This document shows positions 1 to 11,507 of a DNA stretch of 64,000 nucleotides, in pieces. A program made the position numbers and the translations under genes. The notes beneath the pieces are model-generated. The model was not told where the DNA came from and did not search any database. It saw only the letters and a list, made by a program, of their open reading frames with translations. Position 1 is the first letter of the stretch. Every line of letters starts with the position of its first letter. This DNA comes from Mycobacterium pinniadriaticum (lineage in GTDB: Bacteria; Actinomycetota; Actinomycetes; Mycobacteriales; Mycobacteriaceae). Where the stretch lies: contig NZ_JAPJDO010000014.1 in NCBI RefSeq assembly GCF_026242045.1, positions 1-64,000 on the forward strand, written 5' to 3'.

Positions 1-1
1 G

Positions 2-265
2 AATGTGCACGCCCAGTTGCTGGTGGACAACAACACCCGGCTGTGGGTGTTCAGTCCGCAAACCCTGACGTGTGCCGATCCGCCGGCGATGATCGGCTAC
101 TGCGATCAGGCTCAGGGCAGCAACCGCACCTTCTACGCGCACTACCGCTCACTGGGCGGCCGCAACGGGCACTTCGACTTCCCGGTCGGCGGGCAGCACG
201 ACTGGGGCAACTGGGCCGCTCAGCTGGCCGCCATGTCGAACGACGTTGCGGCAGCTATCAAGTAG
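2..265 (+). CDS. fbpD: Antigen 85-like mycolyltransferase homologue FbpD/MPT51, C-terminal end (5' truncated by window)
   Basis: Only the last 87 codons are in the window; the frame is open from base 2 to the TAG at 263-265. The segment YRSLGGRNGHFDFP followed by a W-rich end and an AAQLAAM helix is the C-terminal signature of the Ag85 alpha/beta-hydrolase fold. It fits MPT51 (FbpD, Rv3803c) better than Ag85A/B/C, mainly through the PPAMIGY stretch and the YRS-GG-NGHFDFP spacing. MPT51 is secreted and is thought to bind cell-wall ligands rather than act as a mycolyltransferase. In Mtb fbpD precedes Rv3802c, as here apart from one inserted small gene, so context supports the call. Confidence 0.85.
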   Translation, partial: NVHAQLLVDNNTRLWVFSPQTLTCADPPAMIGYCDQAQGSNRTFYAHYRSLGGRNGHFDFPVGGQHDWGNWAAQLAAMSNDVAAAIK

Positions 266-347
266 GTCACAAGTGCGCACGAACTGTTAACCTTCCGCAA
301 TCTTTTGGAGCTCTGGGGCACGTAGGGCCAGCCGGTACCGTGGAGAC

Positions 348-869
348 GTGCAGCGCTGGGACGGTCGTGTGGTCGGCAACGCCGCCGGTGGCGCGAGGAG
401 ACGCACCGGCACGGCCCGGCGCGCGCTGCTGGTGGTCGCACTGCTCGGTCTGGCGGCTTGGCCGCTGCTGGCCTGCAGTGCAGGTGAGGACTTGGTGACC
501 ACCGCGCCCCCGTCCGAGCAGACCTCCGGCGCCGTCCACGGCCAGGGTGCGTTGCTGGGCCCAGACGTCAACCTGCAGTCCACCAAGCTCACCGTCACCC
601 CCAGGCAGCGAGGGTTCCTCGATGCGCTCTCGGCCGTGGGTGTGCACCCGTCCAGCGAGCTGGAAGCCTTGAGCATCGGTTCTCACATCTGCCAGGCCCA
701 CGCCGCCGGTCAAAGCGATCAGGCAGTCTGGGATTACGTAGCCCCCATGGTGCGCAGCGACGTCGCCGACTCGGTGTCGTTGGCGCCACCACCACACACC
801 ATCCCCGAGCCGCAGGTGAACCAGGTCACCGCCGACTACATCCGGATCGCTACCCAGCGGCTCTGCTAG
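348..869 (+). CDS. DUF732-family lipoprotein
   Basis: A 173-residue protein with a basic N-terminus (RRRTGTARR), a hydrophobic stretch at about 26-41 and LLACS, which fits a lipobox with Cys near residue 43. Residues about 85-173 (FLDALSAVGV, then SHICQA, ending in TADYIRIATQRLC) match DUF732, a mycobacterial exported domain with two conserved Cys that probably form a disulfide. The start is a GTG at 348; no better start lies upstream in frame. The gene sits between fbpD and the Culp6 esterase, only 21 bp before the latter, so it probably belongs to the mycolate cluster transcript. The molecular function of DUF732 is unknown to me. Confidence 0.8.
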   Translation: MQRWDGRVVGNAAGGARRRTGTARRALLVVALLGLAAWPLLACSAGEDLVTTAPPSEQTSGAVHGQGALLGPDVNLQSTKLTVTPRQRGFLDALSAVGVHPSSELEALSIGSHICQAHAAGQSDQAVWDYVAPMVRSDVADSVSLAPPPHTIPEPQVNQVTADYIRIATQRLC

Positions 870-890
870 CAGGAAGACAACGCCCCTTAG

Positions 891-1910
891 ATGGCTCGAA
901 ACTCCCGGACTAATGCCCGGCGTCGGCGGCACCGCATTCTCGGCCTGATCGCCGCCGGAGCGATGGCGATCGCGGTGGCTCTCGTCGTCGCGATCGTCGT
1001 CATCGTCGTGCGCCGGCCGGAGTCGCCGCCGACGGCCATTCCGCCGACCGCCCTCCCACCCACCAGCACACCCGGACCGCACAAACCGCGCCCGGAGTTC
1101 CAGGACGCCAGTTGCCCGGACGTCATGCTGGTCGCGATCCCCGGCACCTGGGAATCGTCGCCGACGGACGATCCGCTCAACCCGACTCAGTTCCCGTTGT
1201 CGCTGCTCGGCAACGTCACCCGGCCGCTCGTCGACCAGTTCGGCCGCGACCGGGTGGAGGTGTACACCGTTCCCTACACCGCCCAGTTCCACAATCCGCT
1301 GTCGGCGGACAAGCAGATGTCCTACAACGACAGTCGCTCCGAGGGCACCAGGGCCGCGGTCAAGGCGATGACCGATATGAACGACCGTTGCCCGCTGACC
1401 AGCTATGTCCTGGTCGGCTTCTCCCAGGGCGCTGTCATCGCCGGCGATATCGCCAGCGACATCGGCAACGGTCGCGGCCCCATCGACGAAGATCTGGTCC
1501 TCGGTGTGACGTTGATCGCCGACGGCCGACGCCAGGACGGCGTCGGGCAGGACCTCGGTCCCAACCCGCCCGGGCAGGGCGCCGAGATCACGTTGCACGA
1601 GATCCCCACCCTGTCCGCGATGGGCTTGACCATGACCGGCGAGCGGCCGGGCGGGTTCGGCGCGCTGAACAACCGGACCAACGAGATCTGCGGCGCCGGT
1701 GATCTGATCTGCGCGGCGCCGCAGGAGGCGTTTAATATCGGCAACCTGCCGACCACTCTCGAGGTGCTGGCGGGCGGTGCCGGGCAGCCTGTGCACGCGC
1801 TGTACAACACGCCGCAGTTCTGGAACCTCGACGGTCAAACGGCCACGCAGTGGACACTGAATTGGGCACGCAACCTCATCGAGAACGCGCCGCACCCCAA
1901 ACACGGGTGA
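891..1910 (+). CDS. culp6: Culp6 cutinase-like esterase/phospholipase (Rv3802c homologue)
   Basis: A 339-residue protein with an N-terminal membrane anchor at about 16-40 (after RRRHR), a Pro/Thr-rich linker to about 68, then a cutinase-type alpha/beta-hydrolase domain. The nucleophile elbow GFSQG puts Ser at 178. GAGDLIC gives Asp271 and QPVHALY gives His302, completing the triad seen in Rv3802c. Rv3802c is an essential mycolate-region esterase (phospholipase/thioesterase) whose gene directly precedes fadD32, as here. The ATG at 891 lies 21 bp after the DUF732 gene. It acts at the outer face of the membrane. An ordinary cutinase is less likely because of the membrane anchor and the locus. 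Confidence 0.92.
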   Translation: MARNSRTNARRRRHRILGLIAAGAMAIAVALVVAIVVIVVRRPESPPTAIPPTALPPTSTPGPHKPRPEFQDASCPDVMLVAIPGTWESSPTDDPLNPTQFPLSLLGNVTRPLVDQFGRDRVEVYTVPYTAQFHNPLSADKQMSYNDSRSEGTRAAVKAMTDMNDRCPLTSYVLVGFSQGAVIAGDIASDIGNGRGPIDEDLVLGVTLIADGRRQDGVGQDLGPNPPGQGAEITLHEIPTLSAMGLTMTGERPGGFGALNNRTNEICGAGDLICAAPQEAFNIGNLPTTLEVLAGGAGQPVHALYNTPQFWNLDGQTATQWTLNWARNLIENAPHPKHG

Positions 1911-2011
1911 CGTGGGAGCTTCGGCGGTCCAGGATTTGGCCGCCGCCGCTACTGCGCCTAACATTAAGAAGAAAATAAGAACTGCACGCGCCAAGGGCAC
2001 CCCGGCCGACC

Positions 2012-2047
2012 GAGCCGTTCAGGTCCCAGAAGGGGCCTGGATGGCTC
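2012..2047 (+). promoter_or_regulatory. Strong RNA hairpin in the fadD32 5' leader
   Basis: GAGCCGTTCAGGTCCC (2012-2027) pairs with GGGGCCTGGATGGCTC (2032-2047) in one uninterrupted 16 bp stem closed by the tetraloop AGAA. Three of the pairs are G-U wobbles (2017/2042, 2019/2040, 2024/2035). These become A-C mismatches on the opposite strand, so the fold belongs to + strand RNA. It lies 101 bp after the culp6 stop and 109 bp before the fadD32 ATG. No U-tract follows, so it could be a mycobacterial non-canonical terminator/attenuator or a structured leader. The fadD32 Shine-Dalgarno AGGAG is at 2146-2150. Function is inferred. Confidence 0.6.
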
Positions 2048-2156
2048 TGTACGATCTGTGAGGTTTGGGGCCCGCGACGCAGGGCGACCGGTGGCGCGAT
2101 GTGATGCGCGGCCGCCGCAGGGGCCCGACACAGATGTGTTCTGACAGGAGATTGGT

Positions 2157-4046
2157 ATGCCGTTCCACAACCCGTTCATCAAGAACGGCCTGATCACCTT
2201 CCCCGAGGGCGCCAGCGTGGTCAAGCACGTGGAGCGATGGGCCAAGGTCCGCGGCGACAAGCTCGCCTACCGTTTCCTGGATTTCTCTGTAGAGCGTGAC
2301 GGCATCGTCCGTGAGCTCACCTGGGCCGACTTCGGTGCCCGGAACCGGGCGGTCGCGGCCCGCCTGCAACAGGTGACCCAGCCTGGCGACCGGGTGGCGA
2401 TCCTGTGCCCGCAGAACCTCGAGTACCTGGTCGCGTTCTTCGGCACGTTGTACTCCGGTCGCATCGCGGTCCCGCTGTTCGACCCGGCCGAACCCGGTCA
2501 CGTCGGCCGGCTGCATGCCGTGCTGGATGACTGCGGCGCCACGGCGATCCTCACGACCACCGACTCCGCGGAGGGGGTGCGCAAATTCTTTCGCAGCCGG
2601 CCGGCCAAGGAACGCCCCCGCGTGATCGCCGTTGACGCGATCCCGGCAGAGGTCGGAGCCACCTGGGAGCAGGTCGAGAGCGGCCGGGATGACGTGGCTT
2701 ACCTGCAGTACACCTCCGGGTCCACTCGGGTCCCGAGCGGTGTGGAGATCAGCCACCTGAACCTGGCCACCAACGTCGTGCAGGTGATCGAGGCCCTCGA
2801 GGGTGAAGAAGGCGACCGAGGCGTGTCCTGGTTGCCCTTCTTCCACGACATGGGCCTGGTCACCGCGCTGCTGCCGGCGCTGATCGGCCATTACTTCACC
2901 TTCATGACACCGGCCGCGTTCGTCCGCCGTCCCGGCCGCTGGATCCGCGAGCTGGCGTGGCGCGAGGGCGACACCGGCGGCACGATCTCAGTGGCCCCCA
3001 ACTTCGCGTTCGACCACGCCGCGGCGCGGGGGGTGCCCAAGGACGACGAAGAGCCGCTGGATCTGTCCCATGTCAAGGCGATCCTCAACGGCAGCGAGCC
3101 GATCTCGGCCGCGACCGTGCAGCGCTTCAACGACGCTTTCTCCCCGTTCGGATTCCAGCCCAAGGCCATCAAGCCGTCCTACGGCCTGGCCGAGGCGACC
3201 CTGTTCGTGTCGACCACCCCGGCAGGCGAGGAGCCGACGATTCTGTCGGTCGATCGCGACGAACTCAACAGTGGCACTTTCGTTGTGGTGCCCGACGATT
3301 CGCCGAAGGCGGTGGCACAGGCTTCGGCCGGCAAGATCGGTGTGGCCGAGTGGGCGGTGATCGTCGACAACGACGCCGCCACCGAGCTGCCCGACGGCCA
3401 GATCGGCGAGATCTGGATCAGCGGCCAGAACATGGGCATCGGCTACTGGAACAAGCCGGAAGCCAGCCGCGAGACGTTCCGGAACACCCTCAAGTCTCGG
3501 ACCAGCCCCTCGCATGCCGAGGGCGCGGCCGACGATGCCACCTGGGTGCGTACCGGCGATCTCGGTGCGTTCCACAACGGTGAGCTCTACATCACCGGCC
3601 GGGTCAAGGACTTGGTGATCATCGACGGCCGCAACCACTATCCGCAGGACCTGGAGTACTCCGCGCAAGAGTCGACCAAGGCGGTGCGCACCGGATTCGT
3701 CGCAGCCTTCTCGGTGCCCGCCAACCAGCTGCCCGACGAGGTTTTCGAGAATGCGCACGCCGGGCTCAAGCGCGACGCCAGCGACAGTTCCGAGCAGCTG
3801 GTCATCGTCGCCGAGCGTGCGGCGGGCTCGCACAAGATGGATTTGGGGCCGGTCACCGACGACATCCGCGCCGCCATCGCGGTACGCCACGGCGTGACGG
3901 TTCGCGATGTGCTGCTCACGCCGGCCGGCGCCATCCCGCGGACGTCCAGCGGCAAGATCGGCCGGCGGGCCTGCCGCTCGGCTTACCTCGACGGCAGCCT
4001 GCGCAGCGGGAAGGTCGCCAACGCATTCCCCGACGAAGAGGAATGA
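2157..4046 (+). CDS. fadD32: Long-chain fatty acyl-AMP ligase FadD32
   Basis: A 629-residue ANL-superfamily fatty acyl-AMP ligase. It activates the C50-C60 meromycolate to an acyl-adenylate and loads it onto the N-terminal ACP of Pks13. The P-loop YTSGST is at 185-190, the second core motif SYGLAEAT follows, and [16 protein letters not shown] and the catalytic Lys600 (SSGKIGRR) lie in the C-terminal domain. The FAAL-specific insertion that slows CoA use is expected in this family. The ATG has a clear AGGAG 6 nt upstream after a 246 bp intergenic leader. pks13 starts 27 bp after the stop, giving the conserved order fadD32-pks13-accD4. Cytoplasmic and essential in mycobacteria. Confidence 0.97.
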   Translation: MPFHNPFIKNGLITFPEGASVVKHVERWAKVRGDKLAYRFLDFSVERDGIVRELTWADFGARNRAVAARLQQVTQPGDRVAILCPQNLEYLVAFFGTLYSGRIAVPLFDPAEPGHVGRLHAVLDDCGATAILTTTDSAEGVRKFFRSRPAKERPRVIAVDAIPAEVGATWEQVESGRDDVAYLQYTSGSTRVPSGVEISHLNLATNVVQVIEALEGEEGDRGVSWLPFFHDMGLVTALLPALIGHYFTFMTPAAFVRRPGRWIRELAWREGDTGGTISVAPNFAFDHAAARGVPKDDEEPLDLSHVKAILNGSEPISAATVQRFNDAFSPFGFQPKAIKPSYGLAEATLFVSTTPAGEEPTILSVDRDELNSGTFVVVPDDSPKAVAQASAGKIGVAEWAVIVDNDAATELPDGQIGEIWISGQNMGIGYWNKPEASRETFRNTLKSRTSPSHAEGAADDATWVRTGDLGAFHNGELYITGRVKDLVIIDGRNHYPQDLEYSAQESTKAVRTGFVAAFSVPANQLPDEVFENAHAGLKRDASDSSEQLVIVAERAAGSHKMDLGPVTDDIRAAIAVRHGVTVRDVLLTPAGAIPRTSSGKIGRRACRSAYLDGSLRSGKVANAFPDEEE

Positions 4047-4073
4047 CGACCCAAGGAAGTACTCAGAGGCCTC

Positions 4074-7000
4074 ATGTCTGAATCAGAAACGCCCGAAACG
4101 CCCGAAACGCCCGAAACGCCCGAAACTCGGGACATCCCGGCCCGCCCCGACATGACGGTGGCGGAGATGCGGGAATGGCTGCGCAACTGGGTGGCCAACG
4201 CGACCGGGCAGGCGCCCGGCGCGATCGACGAGTCCACTCCGATGGTCGAGCTGGGCCTGTCCTCTCGCGACGCGGTCGCGATGGCCAGTGACATCGAGGA
4301 CCTCACGGGTGTCACGCTGACCGCCACGGTGGCCTTCCGGCATCCCACCATCGAGTCGCTGGCCACGGTGATCGTCGAAGGTGAGCCCGAAGTGGAATTC
4401 GACGGGGACAGCGAGGACTGGTCACGCGCCGACGGCGTCGAAGACATTGCGATCGTTGGTGTTTCGACCCGCTTCCCGGGCGATATGAATACTCCCGACG
4501 AGATGTGGGCGGCACTGCTGGAGGGCCGCAGCGGCATCTCGGATCTGCCGGAGGGCCGCTGGTCGGAGTTCCTGGCCGAACCGCGGATAGCCGAGCGGGT
4601 GGCCAAGGCCGCGACCCGCGGCGGCTACCTGTCCGACATCAAGGGTTTCGACGCCGAATTCTTCGCGCTGTCGAAGATGGAAGCCGACAATATGGATCCG
4701 CAGCAGCGGATGGCGCTGGAGCTCACCTGGGAGGCGTTGGAGAACGCTCGAATCCCGGCGTCGAGCCTGCGCGGCGCCGATGTGGCGGTGTACATCGGCG
4801 CATCGAACAACGACTACCAGTTCCTGGCGGTGGCCGATCCGACGACCGCGCACCCGTACGCGATTACCGGCACGACGAGCTCAATCATCGCCAACCGGGT
4901 GTCCTACTTTTACGACTTCCGCGGCCCGTCCGTCGCGGTCGACACCGCGTGTTCGAGCTCGTTGGTCGCCGCACACCACGGTGTGCAGGCACTGCGCTCG
5001 GGCGAGGCCGACGTCGCCGTGGTCGGCGGCGTCAACGCGATGATCACCCCACTGGTCACGATCGGTTTCGACGAGGTCGGCGGTGTGCTCGCACCGGACG
5101 GCCTGATCAAGTCGTTTTCGGCTGACGCCAACGGATATTCGCGCTCCGAGGGCGGCGGCATGCTGGTGCTCAAGCGCCTGAGCGACGCCCGCCGCGACGG
5201 CGACGAGATCCTCGCTGTCATCGCGGGTAGCGCGATCAACCACGACGGGCGCTCGAACGGTATGCTCGCGCCGAACCCCGATGCGCAGGCAGACGTGCTG
5301 CGCAAGGCCTACAAGAACGCCGGAATCAACCCGCGCACTATCGATTACGTTGAGGCACACGGCACCGGTACCATCCTGGGCGACCCGATCGAGGCCGACG
5401 CGCTCGGCCGGGTGATCGGCCGGGGCCGTGCCGCCGACCGACCCGCGCTGCTGGGCGCGGTGAAATCCAACGTGGGACATCTGGAGTCGGCAGCCGGTGC
5501 GGCCAGCCTGGCCAAGGTGGCCCTGTCGCTGAGCCGTGACAAGGTCCCGCCGTCGATCAACTACACCGGGCCCAACCCCTACATCGACTTCGACGCAATC
5601 CGGATACGGGTGGCCGACAAGGTCACCGACTGGCCCCGCTACAGCGGCCATGCGATCGCCGGGGTGTCCGGGTTCGGCTTCGGCGGCGCCAACGCACACC
5701 TGGTATTGCGCGAGGTGCTCCCTTCGGATCTGGTTGAGCCTGAGGCGAAATCCGAGGCAGCCGAAGAGAAGGCCACGCCCGACGCCAACGCCGTGTATGT
5801 GGGCGGGGTCCGGATGGACGAGTACGGTGAATTCGTCGATGACGCTCCCGAGGACGAGTATGCGGCGGCGGCCAACACGTTCGCCGAGGACGCCGAGCTG
5901 GATCTGCCCGGCCTGACCGACGAGGCGCTGGAACTGATCGAGGCTGCCCGCGCGGAGTGGGAGTCGGCAGAGAAGCCTGTTCCCGTTGTGCCGCTGGCGG
6001 TTTCGGGATTCCTGACCTCGCGTAAGCGGGCCACCGCAGCCGAACTGGCCGACTGGGTGGACAGTCCGGAGGGTCGGGCGACATCGCTGGAGGCCATCGG
6101 GCGCTCGTTGTCGCGGCGCAACCACGGCCGCTCGCGCGCCATCGTGCTGGCTCACGACCACGACGAGGCGGTCAAGGGTCTGCGCGCGATCGCCGACGGG
6201 AAGCAGAGCCCGCTGGTGTACAGCGCGGACGGGCCGGTGACCAACGGACCGGTGTGGGTGCTGGCCGGATTCGGTGCGCAGCACCGCAAGATGGGCAAGA
6301 GCCTCTATCTGCGCGATCCGGTGTTCGCCGAATGGATCAACAAGGTAGACGCGCACATCCAGGACGAGCGCGGCTATTCGGTTGTCGAGCTGATCCTCGA
6401 CGACGTGATCGACTACACAGCCGAAACCTGCGAATATCCCATCGAAGTGGTCCAGACGGTGATCTTCGCCCTCCAGATCGCACTCGGTGAACTGCTCAAG
6501 CACCACGGCGCGAAACCTGCCGCCGTGGTTGGTCAGTCACTCGGCGAGGCGGCCGCCGCCTACTTCTCCGGGGGTCTGTCGCTGGCCGATGCCACCCGCG
6601 CCATCTGCTCCCGCGCGCACCTCATGGGTGAGGGCGAGGCGATGCTGTTCGGTGAGTACATCCGTCTGATGGCGCTGGTGGAGTACTCCGCCGAAGAGAT
6701 CAAGACCGTGTTCTCCGACTTCCCGGGTCTTGAGGTGTGCGTGTACGCCGCCCCGACCCAGACCGTCATCGGCGGTCCGCCCGAGCAGGTCGACGCGATC
6801 ATCGCCCGCGCCGAATCCGAGGGCAAGTTCGCCCGCAAGCTGCAGACCAAGGGCGCCAGCCACACCCAGCAGATGGACCCGCTGTTGGGCGAGCTGGCCG
6901 CTGAGCTACAGGGTATCGAGCCGCACCCGCTGCAGACGGGTTACTTCTCGACCGTGCACGAGGGTAGCTACATCCGCCCGGGCGGTGAGCCGATCCACGA

Positions 7001-9380
7001 CGTGGACTACTGGAAGAAGGGGCTGCGGCACAGCGTCTACTTCACCCACGGCATCCGCAACGCAGTCGACAACGGCTACACCACCTTCCTGGAGCTGGCG
7101 CCGAACCCGGTGGCACTCATGCAGGTTGGGCTGACCACGGCCTCGGCGGGACTGCACGACGGGCAGCTGATCGCCACCCTGGCCCGCAAGCAGGACGAGG
7201 TCGAGTCCATGATCGCGGCGATGGCCCAGCTCTACGTGTACGGCCACGACCTGGATATGCGGACCCTCTTCGAGCCGGGGGAGTACGCACACATCCCGCC
7301 GACCCGCTTCAAGCGCAAGCCGCACTGGCTGGATGTGCAGTTCACCGGCGACAGCTCGGTGATGATGCCGGGTAACCACGTCGCCACCCCGGACGGCCGT
7401 CACGTCTGGGAGTACTCGCCCAAGGGCCAGACCGACCTGGCCGCGCTGGTGAAATCCGCTGCGGTGCAGGTTCTTCCCGACGCGAAGCTGACGGCATCCG
7501 AACAGCGCGCGGTCGTCGGCGACGGTGCCCGGCTGGTGACGACGCTGACCCGCCATCCCGGTGGTGCCTCGGTGCAGGTGCATGCCAGGATCGACGAGTC
7601 GTTCACGCTGGTCTACGACGCCGTCGTCACCCGCGGCGGTGCGGTGTCAGCGCTGCCGTCCGCCGTGGCGACGGGCGTCGCCGTAAGCGCACCTGCGGTG
7701 GCGGCCGTGGAAGAGGACGACGACGCAGATATCTTGTCCGACAACCTGACCGCGGGTGCCGGCCTGGCGGCCGGCTTCGCGAAGTGGTCGCCGGATACCG
7801 GTGAAACCGTGCATGACCGGCTGGCCGCGATCGTCGGCGGGGCGATGGGCTACGAGCCTGAGGACCTGCCGTGGGAGGTGCCGCTGATCGAGCTGGGGCT
7901 GGATTCGCTGATGGCGGTTCGGATCAAGAACCGCGTCGAGTACGACTTCGACATGCCGCCCATCCAGTTGACCGCGGTGCGCGATGCCAACCTGTATGCC
8001 GTCGAGAAGCTCATCGAGTACGCGATCGAGCACCGCGACGAGGTCGAGCGTCTGGCCGAGGCGCAGAAGGGTAAGACCGCCGAGGAGATCGCCGCCGAAC
8101 AAGCCGAGCTGATGGGCGGTGCCAGCACCGTCGCGGAGCTCGAAGCCAAGCTCGCCGAGGCGGGCCACCCGATCGCGACTGAGGCCGAACCGAAGATCCC
8201 ACCGCCGCCCACCGACCCCAGCGGTCCGGGTAAGTCGACGGCTGCCGCAGCGGCGGCCAAGGTGCTGACCCAGGAGGCCGTCACCGAGGCACTCGGTGCC
8301 GACGTACCGCCGCGCGACGCCGCCGAACGCGTGACGTTCGCGACCTGGGCGATCGTCACCGGCAAGTCGCCGGGGGGCATCTTCAACGAGTTGCCCGCCG
8401 TCGACGACGCGACCGCGACGAAGTTGTCCGAGCGGCTCTCGGAACGCGCTGAAGGTGTCATCAGCGTCGACGAGGTGAAGTCCGCCAAAACCATTGAGGC
8501 GCTGGCCAACACGGTCCGCGGCCAGCTCGAGGAGGGTGTGGTCGACGGGTTCGTGCGCACCCTGCGTGCCCCTGTCGACGGGAGCACGAAAACCCCGGTG
8601 TTCGTGTTCCACCCGGCCGGCGGGTCGACAGTGGTCTACGAGCCGTTGATGAAACGGCTGCCGGCCGATACCCCGGTCTACGGGTTGGAGCGGGTCGAAG
8701 GCTCGATCGAGGAGCGCGCCGCCGAGTACGTGCCCAAGCTGATGGAAATCAACGGCACCGGCCCCTACATCCTCACCGGCTGGTCGCTGGGCGGGGCGTT
8801 GGCCTACGCCTGTGCGGTCGGCCTCAAGCGCAACGGCTGCGACGTCCGCTTCGTCGGGCTGATCGACACCGTGCGCGCCGGCGAGGAGGTGCCGCAGACC
8901 AAGGAGGAGATCCGCGCGCGCTGGGACCGCTACGCGCTGTTCGCGGCGCGCACCTTCAACGTCGAGATCCCGGAGATCCCGTACGAGCAGCTCGAGCAGC
9001 TCGACGACGAGGGTCAGGTCAGGTTCGTGCTGGACGCCGTCAAGGAGAGCGGGGTCGACATCCCGGGCGGGATCATCGAGCACCAGCGCACGTCCTATCT
9101 GGACAACCGGGCCCTGGACACCGCCAAGATCGAGCCCTATGACGGGCATGTCGCGCTGTACATGGCCGATCGCTATCACGAGGACGCGATCATGTTCGAG
9201 CCGCGCTATGCCGTGCGCCAGCCCGACGGTGGCTGGGGTGAGTTCGTCGCCGATCTGGAGGTCGTTCCGATCGGGGGCGAACACATCCAGGCGATCGACG
9301 AGCCGTATATCGCCAAGGTTGGCGCCCACATGAGCGAGGCGATCAACCGTATCGACGCCGAGGAGAACGAGGCCAAGTGA
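4074..9380 (+). CDS. pks13: Polyketide synthase Pks13 (mycolic acid condensase)
   Basis: A 1768-residue type I PKS that performs the Claisen-type condensation forming alpha-alkyl beta-ketoacids, the mycolate precursors. Domains in order: N-terminal ACP (phosphopantetheine Ser64 in GLSSRDA); ketosynthase about 120-550 (Cys293 in DTACSSS, then EAHGTGT and NVGHLE); acyltransferase about 740-1090 (Ser822 in GQSLGEA); C-terminal ACP (Ser1278 in LGLDSL); thioesterase about 1500-1768 (Ser1571 in GWSLGG). This ACP-KS-AT-ACP-TE layout without reductive domains is unique to Pks13. It is somewhat longer than the Mtb protein (1733). The N-terminus carries an ETP repeat encoded by a 9 bp tandem. accD4 overlaps its stop by 4 bp. 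Confidence 0.98.
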   Translation: MSESETPETPETPETPETRDIPARPDMTVAEMREWLRNWVANATGQAPGAIDESTPMVELGLSSRDAVAMASDIEDLTGVTLTATVAFRHPTIESLATVIVEGEPEVEFDGDSEDWSRADGVEDIAIVGVSTRFPGDMNTPDEMWAALLEGRSGISDLPEGRWSEFLAEPRIAERVAKAATRGGYLSDIKGFDAEFFALSKMEADNMDPQQRMALELTWEALENARIPASSLRGADVAVYIGASNNDYQFLAVADPTTAHPYAITGTTSSIIANRVSYFYDFRGPSVAVDTACSSSLVAAHHGVQALRSGEADVAVVGGVNAMITPLVTIGFDEVGGVLAPDGLIKSFSADANGYSRSEGGGMLVLKRLSDARRDGDEILAVIAGSAINHDGRSNGMLAPNPDAQADVLRKAYKNAGINPRTIDYVEAHGTGTILGDPIEADALGRVIGRGRAADRPALLGAVKSNVGHLESAAGAASLAKVALSLSRDKVPPSINYTGPNPYIDFDAIRIRVADKVTDWPRYSGHAIAGVSGFGFGGANAHLVLREVLPSDLVEPEAKSEAAEEKATPDANAVYVGGVRMDEYGEFVDDAPEDEYAAAANTFAEDAELDLPGLTDEALELIEAARAEWESAEKPVPVVPLAVSGFLTSRKRATAAELADWVDSPEGRATSLEAIGRSLSRRNHGRSRAIVLAHDHDEAVKGLRAIADGKQSPLVYSADGPVTNGPVWVLAGFGAQHRKMGKSLYLRDPVFAEWINKVDAHIQDERGYSVVELILDDVIDYTAETCEYPIEVVQTVIFALQIALGELLKHHGAKPAAVVGQSLGEAAAAYFSGGLSLADATRAICSRAHLMGEGEAMLFGEYIRLMALVEYSAEEIKTVFSDFPGLEVCVYAAPTQTVIGGPPEQVDAIIARAESEGKFARKLQTKGASHTQQMDPLLGELAAELQGIEPHPLQTGYFSTVHEGSYIRPGGEPIHDVDYWKKGLRHSVYFTHGIRNAVDNGYTTFLELAPNPVALMQVGLTTASAGLHDGQLIATLARKQDEVESMIAAMAQLYVYGHDLDMRTLFEPGEYAHIPPTRFKRKPHWLDVQFTGDSSVMMPGNHVATPDGRHVWEYSPKGQTDLAALVKSAAVQVLPDAKLTASEQRAVVGDGARLVTTLTRHPGGASVQVHARIDESFTLVYDAVVTRGGAVSALPSAVATGVAVSAPAVAAVEEDDDADILSDNLTAGAGLAAGFAKWSPDTGETVHDRLAAIVGGAMGYEPEDLPWEVPLIELGLDSLMAVRIKNRVEYDFDMPPIQLTAVRDANLYAVEKLIEYAIEHRDEVERLAEAQKGKTAEEIAAEQAELMGGASTVAELEAKLAEAGHPIATEAEPKIPPPPTDPSGPGKSTAAAAAAKVLTQEAVTEALGADVPPRDAAERVTFATWAIVTGKSPGGIFNELPAVDDATATKLSERLSERAEGVISVDEVKSAKTIEALANTVRGQLEEGVVDGFVRTLRAPVDGSTKTPVFVFHPAGGSTVVYEPLMKRLPADTPVYGLERVEGSIEERAAEYVPKLMEINGTGPYILTGWSLGGALAYACAVGLKRNGCDVRFVGLIDTVRAGEEVPQTKEEIRARWDRYALFAARTFNVEIPEIPYEQLEQLDDEGQVRFVLDAVKESGVDIPGGIIEHQRTSYLDNRALDTAKIEPYDGHVALYMADRYHEDAIMFEPRYAVRQPDGGWGEFVADLEVVPIGGEHIQAIDEPYIAKVGAHMSEAINRIDAEENEAK
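4086..4121 (+). repeat. Four copies of a 9 bp tandem repeat in the pks13 N-terminal coding region
   Basis: The unit GAAACGCCC occurs four times in exact tandem from 4086, followed by a diverged copy GAAACTCGG. It encodes Glu-Thr-Pro repeats in the disordered tail before the first ACP. Because the unit is a multiple of three, copy-number change keeps the frame, so this is a likely polymorphic coding microsatellite. Confidence 0.9.
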
Positions 9381-10951
9381 CCACGCAGAGCGCTCCCGCC
9401 CACCACCCGGTCACCACTGCAGAGAAGCTCGCCGAACTTCGCGAGAAGCTGGAACTGGCCAAGGAGCCGGGCGGGGAGGCGGCCGCCGCCAAGCGCGACA
9501 AGCGCGGCATTCCCAGCCCGCGGGCCCGCATTCACGCCCTGGTGGATCCGGGCAGTTTCCTGGAGATCGGGGCATTGGCCCGTACGCCCGGCGATCCGAA
9601 CGCGTTGTTCGGCGACGGCGTGGTCACCGGGCACGGCACCATCAACGGCCGCCCGGTCGGCGTCTTCAGCCACGACCAGACGGTGTTCGGCGGTTCCGTG
9701 GGAGAGATGTTCGGCCGCAAGGTTTCCCGGTTGATGGAGTGGGTAGCCATGGTCGGCTGCCCGATCATCGGCATCAATGACTCCGGCGGCGCCCGCATCC
9801 AGGACCTGGCCACCTCGTTGGCCTGGTACGCCGAGCTGGGCCGCCGCCACGAGCTGCTCAGCGGCCTGGTGCCCCAGATCTCGATCATCCTGGGCAAGTG
9901 CGCCGGCGGCGCGGTGTACTCACCGATCCAGACCGATCTCATCGTCGCCGTGCGCGACCAGGGCTATATGTTCGTCACCGGCCCCGACGTCATCAAGGAC
10001 GTGACCGGTGAGGAAGTCACCCTCGACGATCTCGGTGGCGCCGACGCGCAGGCCAAATACGGCAACATCCACCAGGTGGTCGACTCCGAGAAGGACGCCT
10101 TCTCCTACGTCCGTGACTACCTGGAGTTCCTGCCCGCCAACACCTTCGACGACGCGCCGGTCATCAACCCGGGTCTGGAGCCCGAGATCACCCCGCACGA
10201 CCTGGAACTGGACAGCCTGGTTCCCGACGCCGACAACACCGCCTACGACATGCACGAGATCCTGCTGCGGATCTTCGACGACGGTGATTTCCTCGACGTC
10301 GCCGCACAGGCCGGCCAGGCGATCATCACCGGGTATGCCCGGGTCGACGGTCGCCCGGTGGGTGTGATCGCGAACCAGCCGATGTACATGTCGGGGGCCA
10401 TCGACAATGAGGCGTCGGACAAGGCCGCCCGGTTCGTGCGGTTCTGCGACTCGTTCAACGTGCCGCTCGTCTTCGTCGTCGACACCCCGGGCTTCCTGCC
10501 CGGCGTCGAACAGGAGAAGAACGGCATCATCAAACGTGGTGGCCGGTTCCTCTACGCCGTCGTCGAAGCCGATGTGCCGAAGGTGACCATCACCATCCGC
10601 AAGTCGTATGGCGGTGCGTATGCGGTGATGGGCTCCAAGCAGCTGACCGCCGACTTCAACTTCCTGTGGCCTACGGCGCGCATCGCCGTGATCGGCGCCG
10701 AGGGTGCCGCGCAACTGATCGTCAAGCGGTTCCCCGATCCCAACGCGCCGGAGGTGCAAGAGATCCGCCGGCAGTTCATCGAGGGCTACAACCGGGACAT
10801 GGCCACGCCGTACGTGGCCGCCGAGCGTGGCTACGTCGATGCGGTGATCGAACCGCACGAGACCCGGCTCAAGCTGCGCAGTGCGCTGCGGATTCTGCGC
10901 AACAAGCAGATCCAGCGTGTGCAGCGTAAGCACGGCCTGATCCCGATCTAG
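9377..10951 (+). CDS. accD4: Acyl-CoA carboxylase beta subunit AccD4
   Basis: A 524-residue carboxyltransferase (beta) subunit. With AccA3 and partner subunits it carboxylates the long-chain acyl-CoA (C24-C26) that becomes the alpha branch for Pks13. Two crotonase-like halves are visible: the N half with [13 protein letters not shown] and [10 protein letters not shown], and the C half with the oxyanion-hole region [11 protein letters not shown] and [12 protein letters not shown]. The length is typical of AccD4 (about 520). The GTG start sits inside the pks13 stop region (overlap GTGA), which implies translational coupling. Other AccD paralogues have similar motifs, so the locus decides the assignment. 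Confidence 0.95.
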   Translation: MTTQSAPAHHPVTTAEKLAELREKLELAKEPGGEAAAAKRDKRGIPSPRARIHALVDPGSFLEIGALARTPGDPNALFGDGVVTGHGTINGRPVGVFSHDQTVFGGSVGEMFGRKVSRLMEWVAMVGCPIIGINDSGGARIQDLATSLAWYAELGRRHELLSGLVPQISIILGKCAGGAVYSPIQTDLIVAVRDQGYMFVTGPDVIKDVTGEEVTLDDLGGADAQAKYGNIHQVVDSEKDAFSYVRDYLEFLPANTFDDAPVINPGLEPEITPHDLELDSLVPDADNTAYDMHEILLRIFDDGDFLDVAAQAGQAIITGYARVDGRPVGVIANQPMYMSGAIDNEASDKAARFVRFCDSFNVPLVFVVDTPGFLPGVEQEKNGIIKRGGRFLYAVVEADVPKVTITIRKSYGGAYAVMGSKQLTADFNFLWPTARIAVIGAEGAAQLIVKRFPDPNAPEVQEIRRQFIEGYNRDMATPYVAAERGYVDAVIEPHETRLKLRSALRILRNKQIQRVQRKHGLIPI

Positions 10952-10955
10952 GCCC

Positions 10956-11507
10956 GTGAGCAGGCTGGCCGTCGGCGACGTCATCGAGCCGATTCACTTC
11001 ACCGGCTTGGACGGTGCGGATATCCCGGTACCCGGAGCGGGTCGGGTGCACCTGCAGTTCCGCCGATTCGCCGGCTGCCCGATCTGCAGCCTGCATCTCC
11101 GCGGTTTCGCCGATCGGCACGTCGCGATCGCGGCAGCGGGAATCACCGAGGTGGTGTTCTTCCACTCCGCTGCCGAGCACCTCCGCGGCTACCAGGCCGA
11201 CCTTCCGTTCGCCGTCGTCGCCGACCCGGATCGGTTGTACTACCGCAGGTTCGGGGTCGAGAAGGGAGTCCGGTCACTGGCCGACCCGAGGGCGCTGGCC
11301 GCCGCCTTCCGGGGTGGACGCCAGTGGTTGGCCCACCGCGGCGAACCGGATTGGGCCGGTGTCGGCGAGAACGACGGGACCACGCACCTGGGGCTGCCCG
11401 CCGACTTCCTGATCGACACCGACGGCACCGTGTTGGCCGTCCACTACGGCCGTCATGCCGACGACCAGTGGTCGGTGAACGAGCTGCTCGCGATCAACCG
11501 CGGCTAA
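10956..11507 (+). CDS. Peroxiredoxin-like (AhpC/TSA superfamily) protein
   Basis: A 183-residue thioredoxin-fold protein starting with GTG 4 bp after accD4. The redox motif is GCPIC (Cys41, Cys44), followed by FADRHVAIAAAGITEVVFFHS, then a strand with FAVVADPDRLYYRRFGVEKG, and HLGLPADFLIDTDG near the C-terminus. These are typical of the peroxiredoxin-like AhpC/TSA family found in actinobacteria. It probably reduces peroxides or acts as a thiol oxidoreductase in the cytoplasm. The close spacing suggests it is co-transcribed with accD4, though its link to mycolate synthesis is unproved. The substrate cannot be read from sequence. Confidence 0.8.
   Translation: MSRLAVGDVIEPIHFTGLDGADIPVPGAGRVHLQFRRFAGCPICSLHLRGFADRHVAIAAAGITEVVFFHSAAEHLRGYQADLPFAVVADPDRLYYRRFGVEKGVRSLADPRALAAAFRGGRQWLAHRGEPDWAGVGENDGTTHLGLPADFLIDTDGTVLAVHYGRHADDQWSVNELLAINRG

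Noticed and set aside
267-2000. 577-codon open frame on the minus strand opposite culp6 and the DUF732 gene
   Set aside because: High-GC shadow. It lacks recognisable motifs, is Arg/Gly/Val-rich, and fully overlaps two genes with clear domains.
7647-9329. 560-codon open frame antisense to the 3' half of pks13
   Set aside because: Composition is typical of the antisense of a GC-rich coding frame; pks13 motifs occupy the same DNA in the correct frame.
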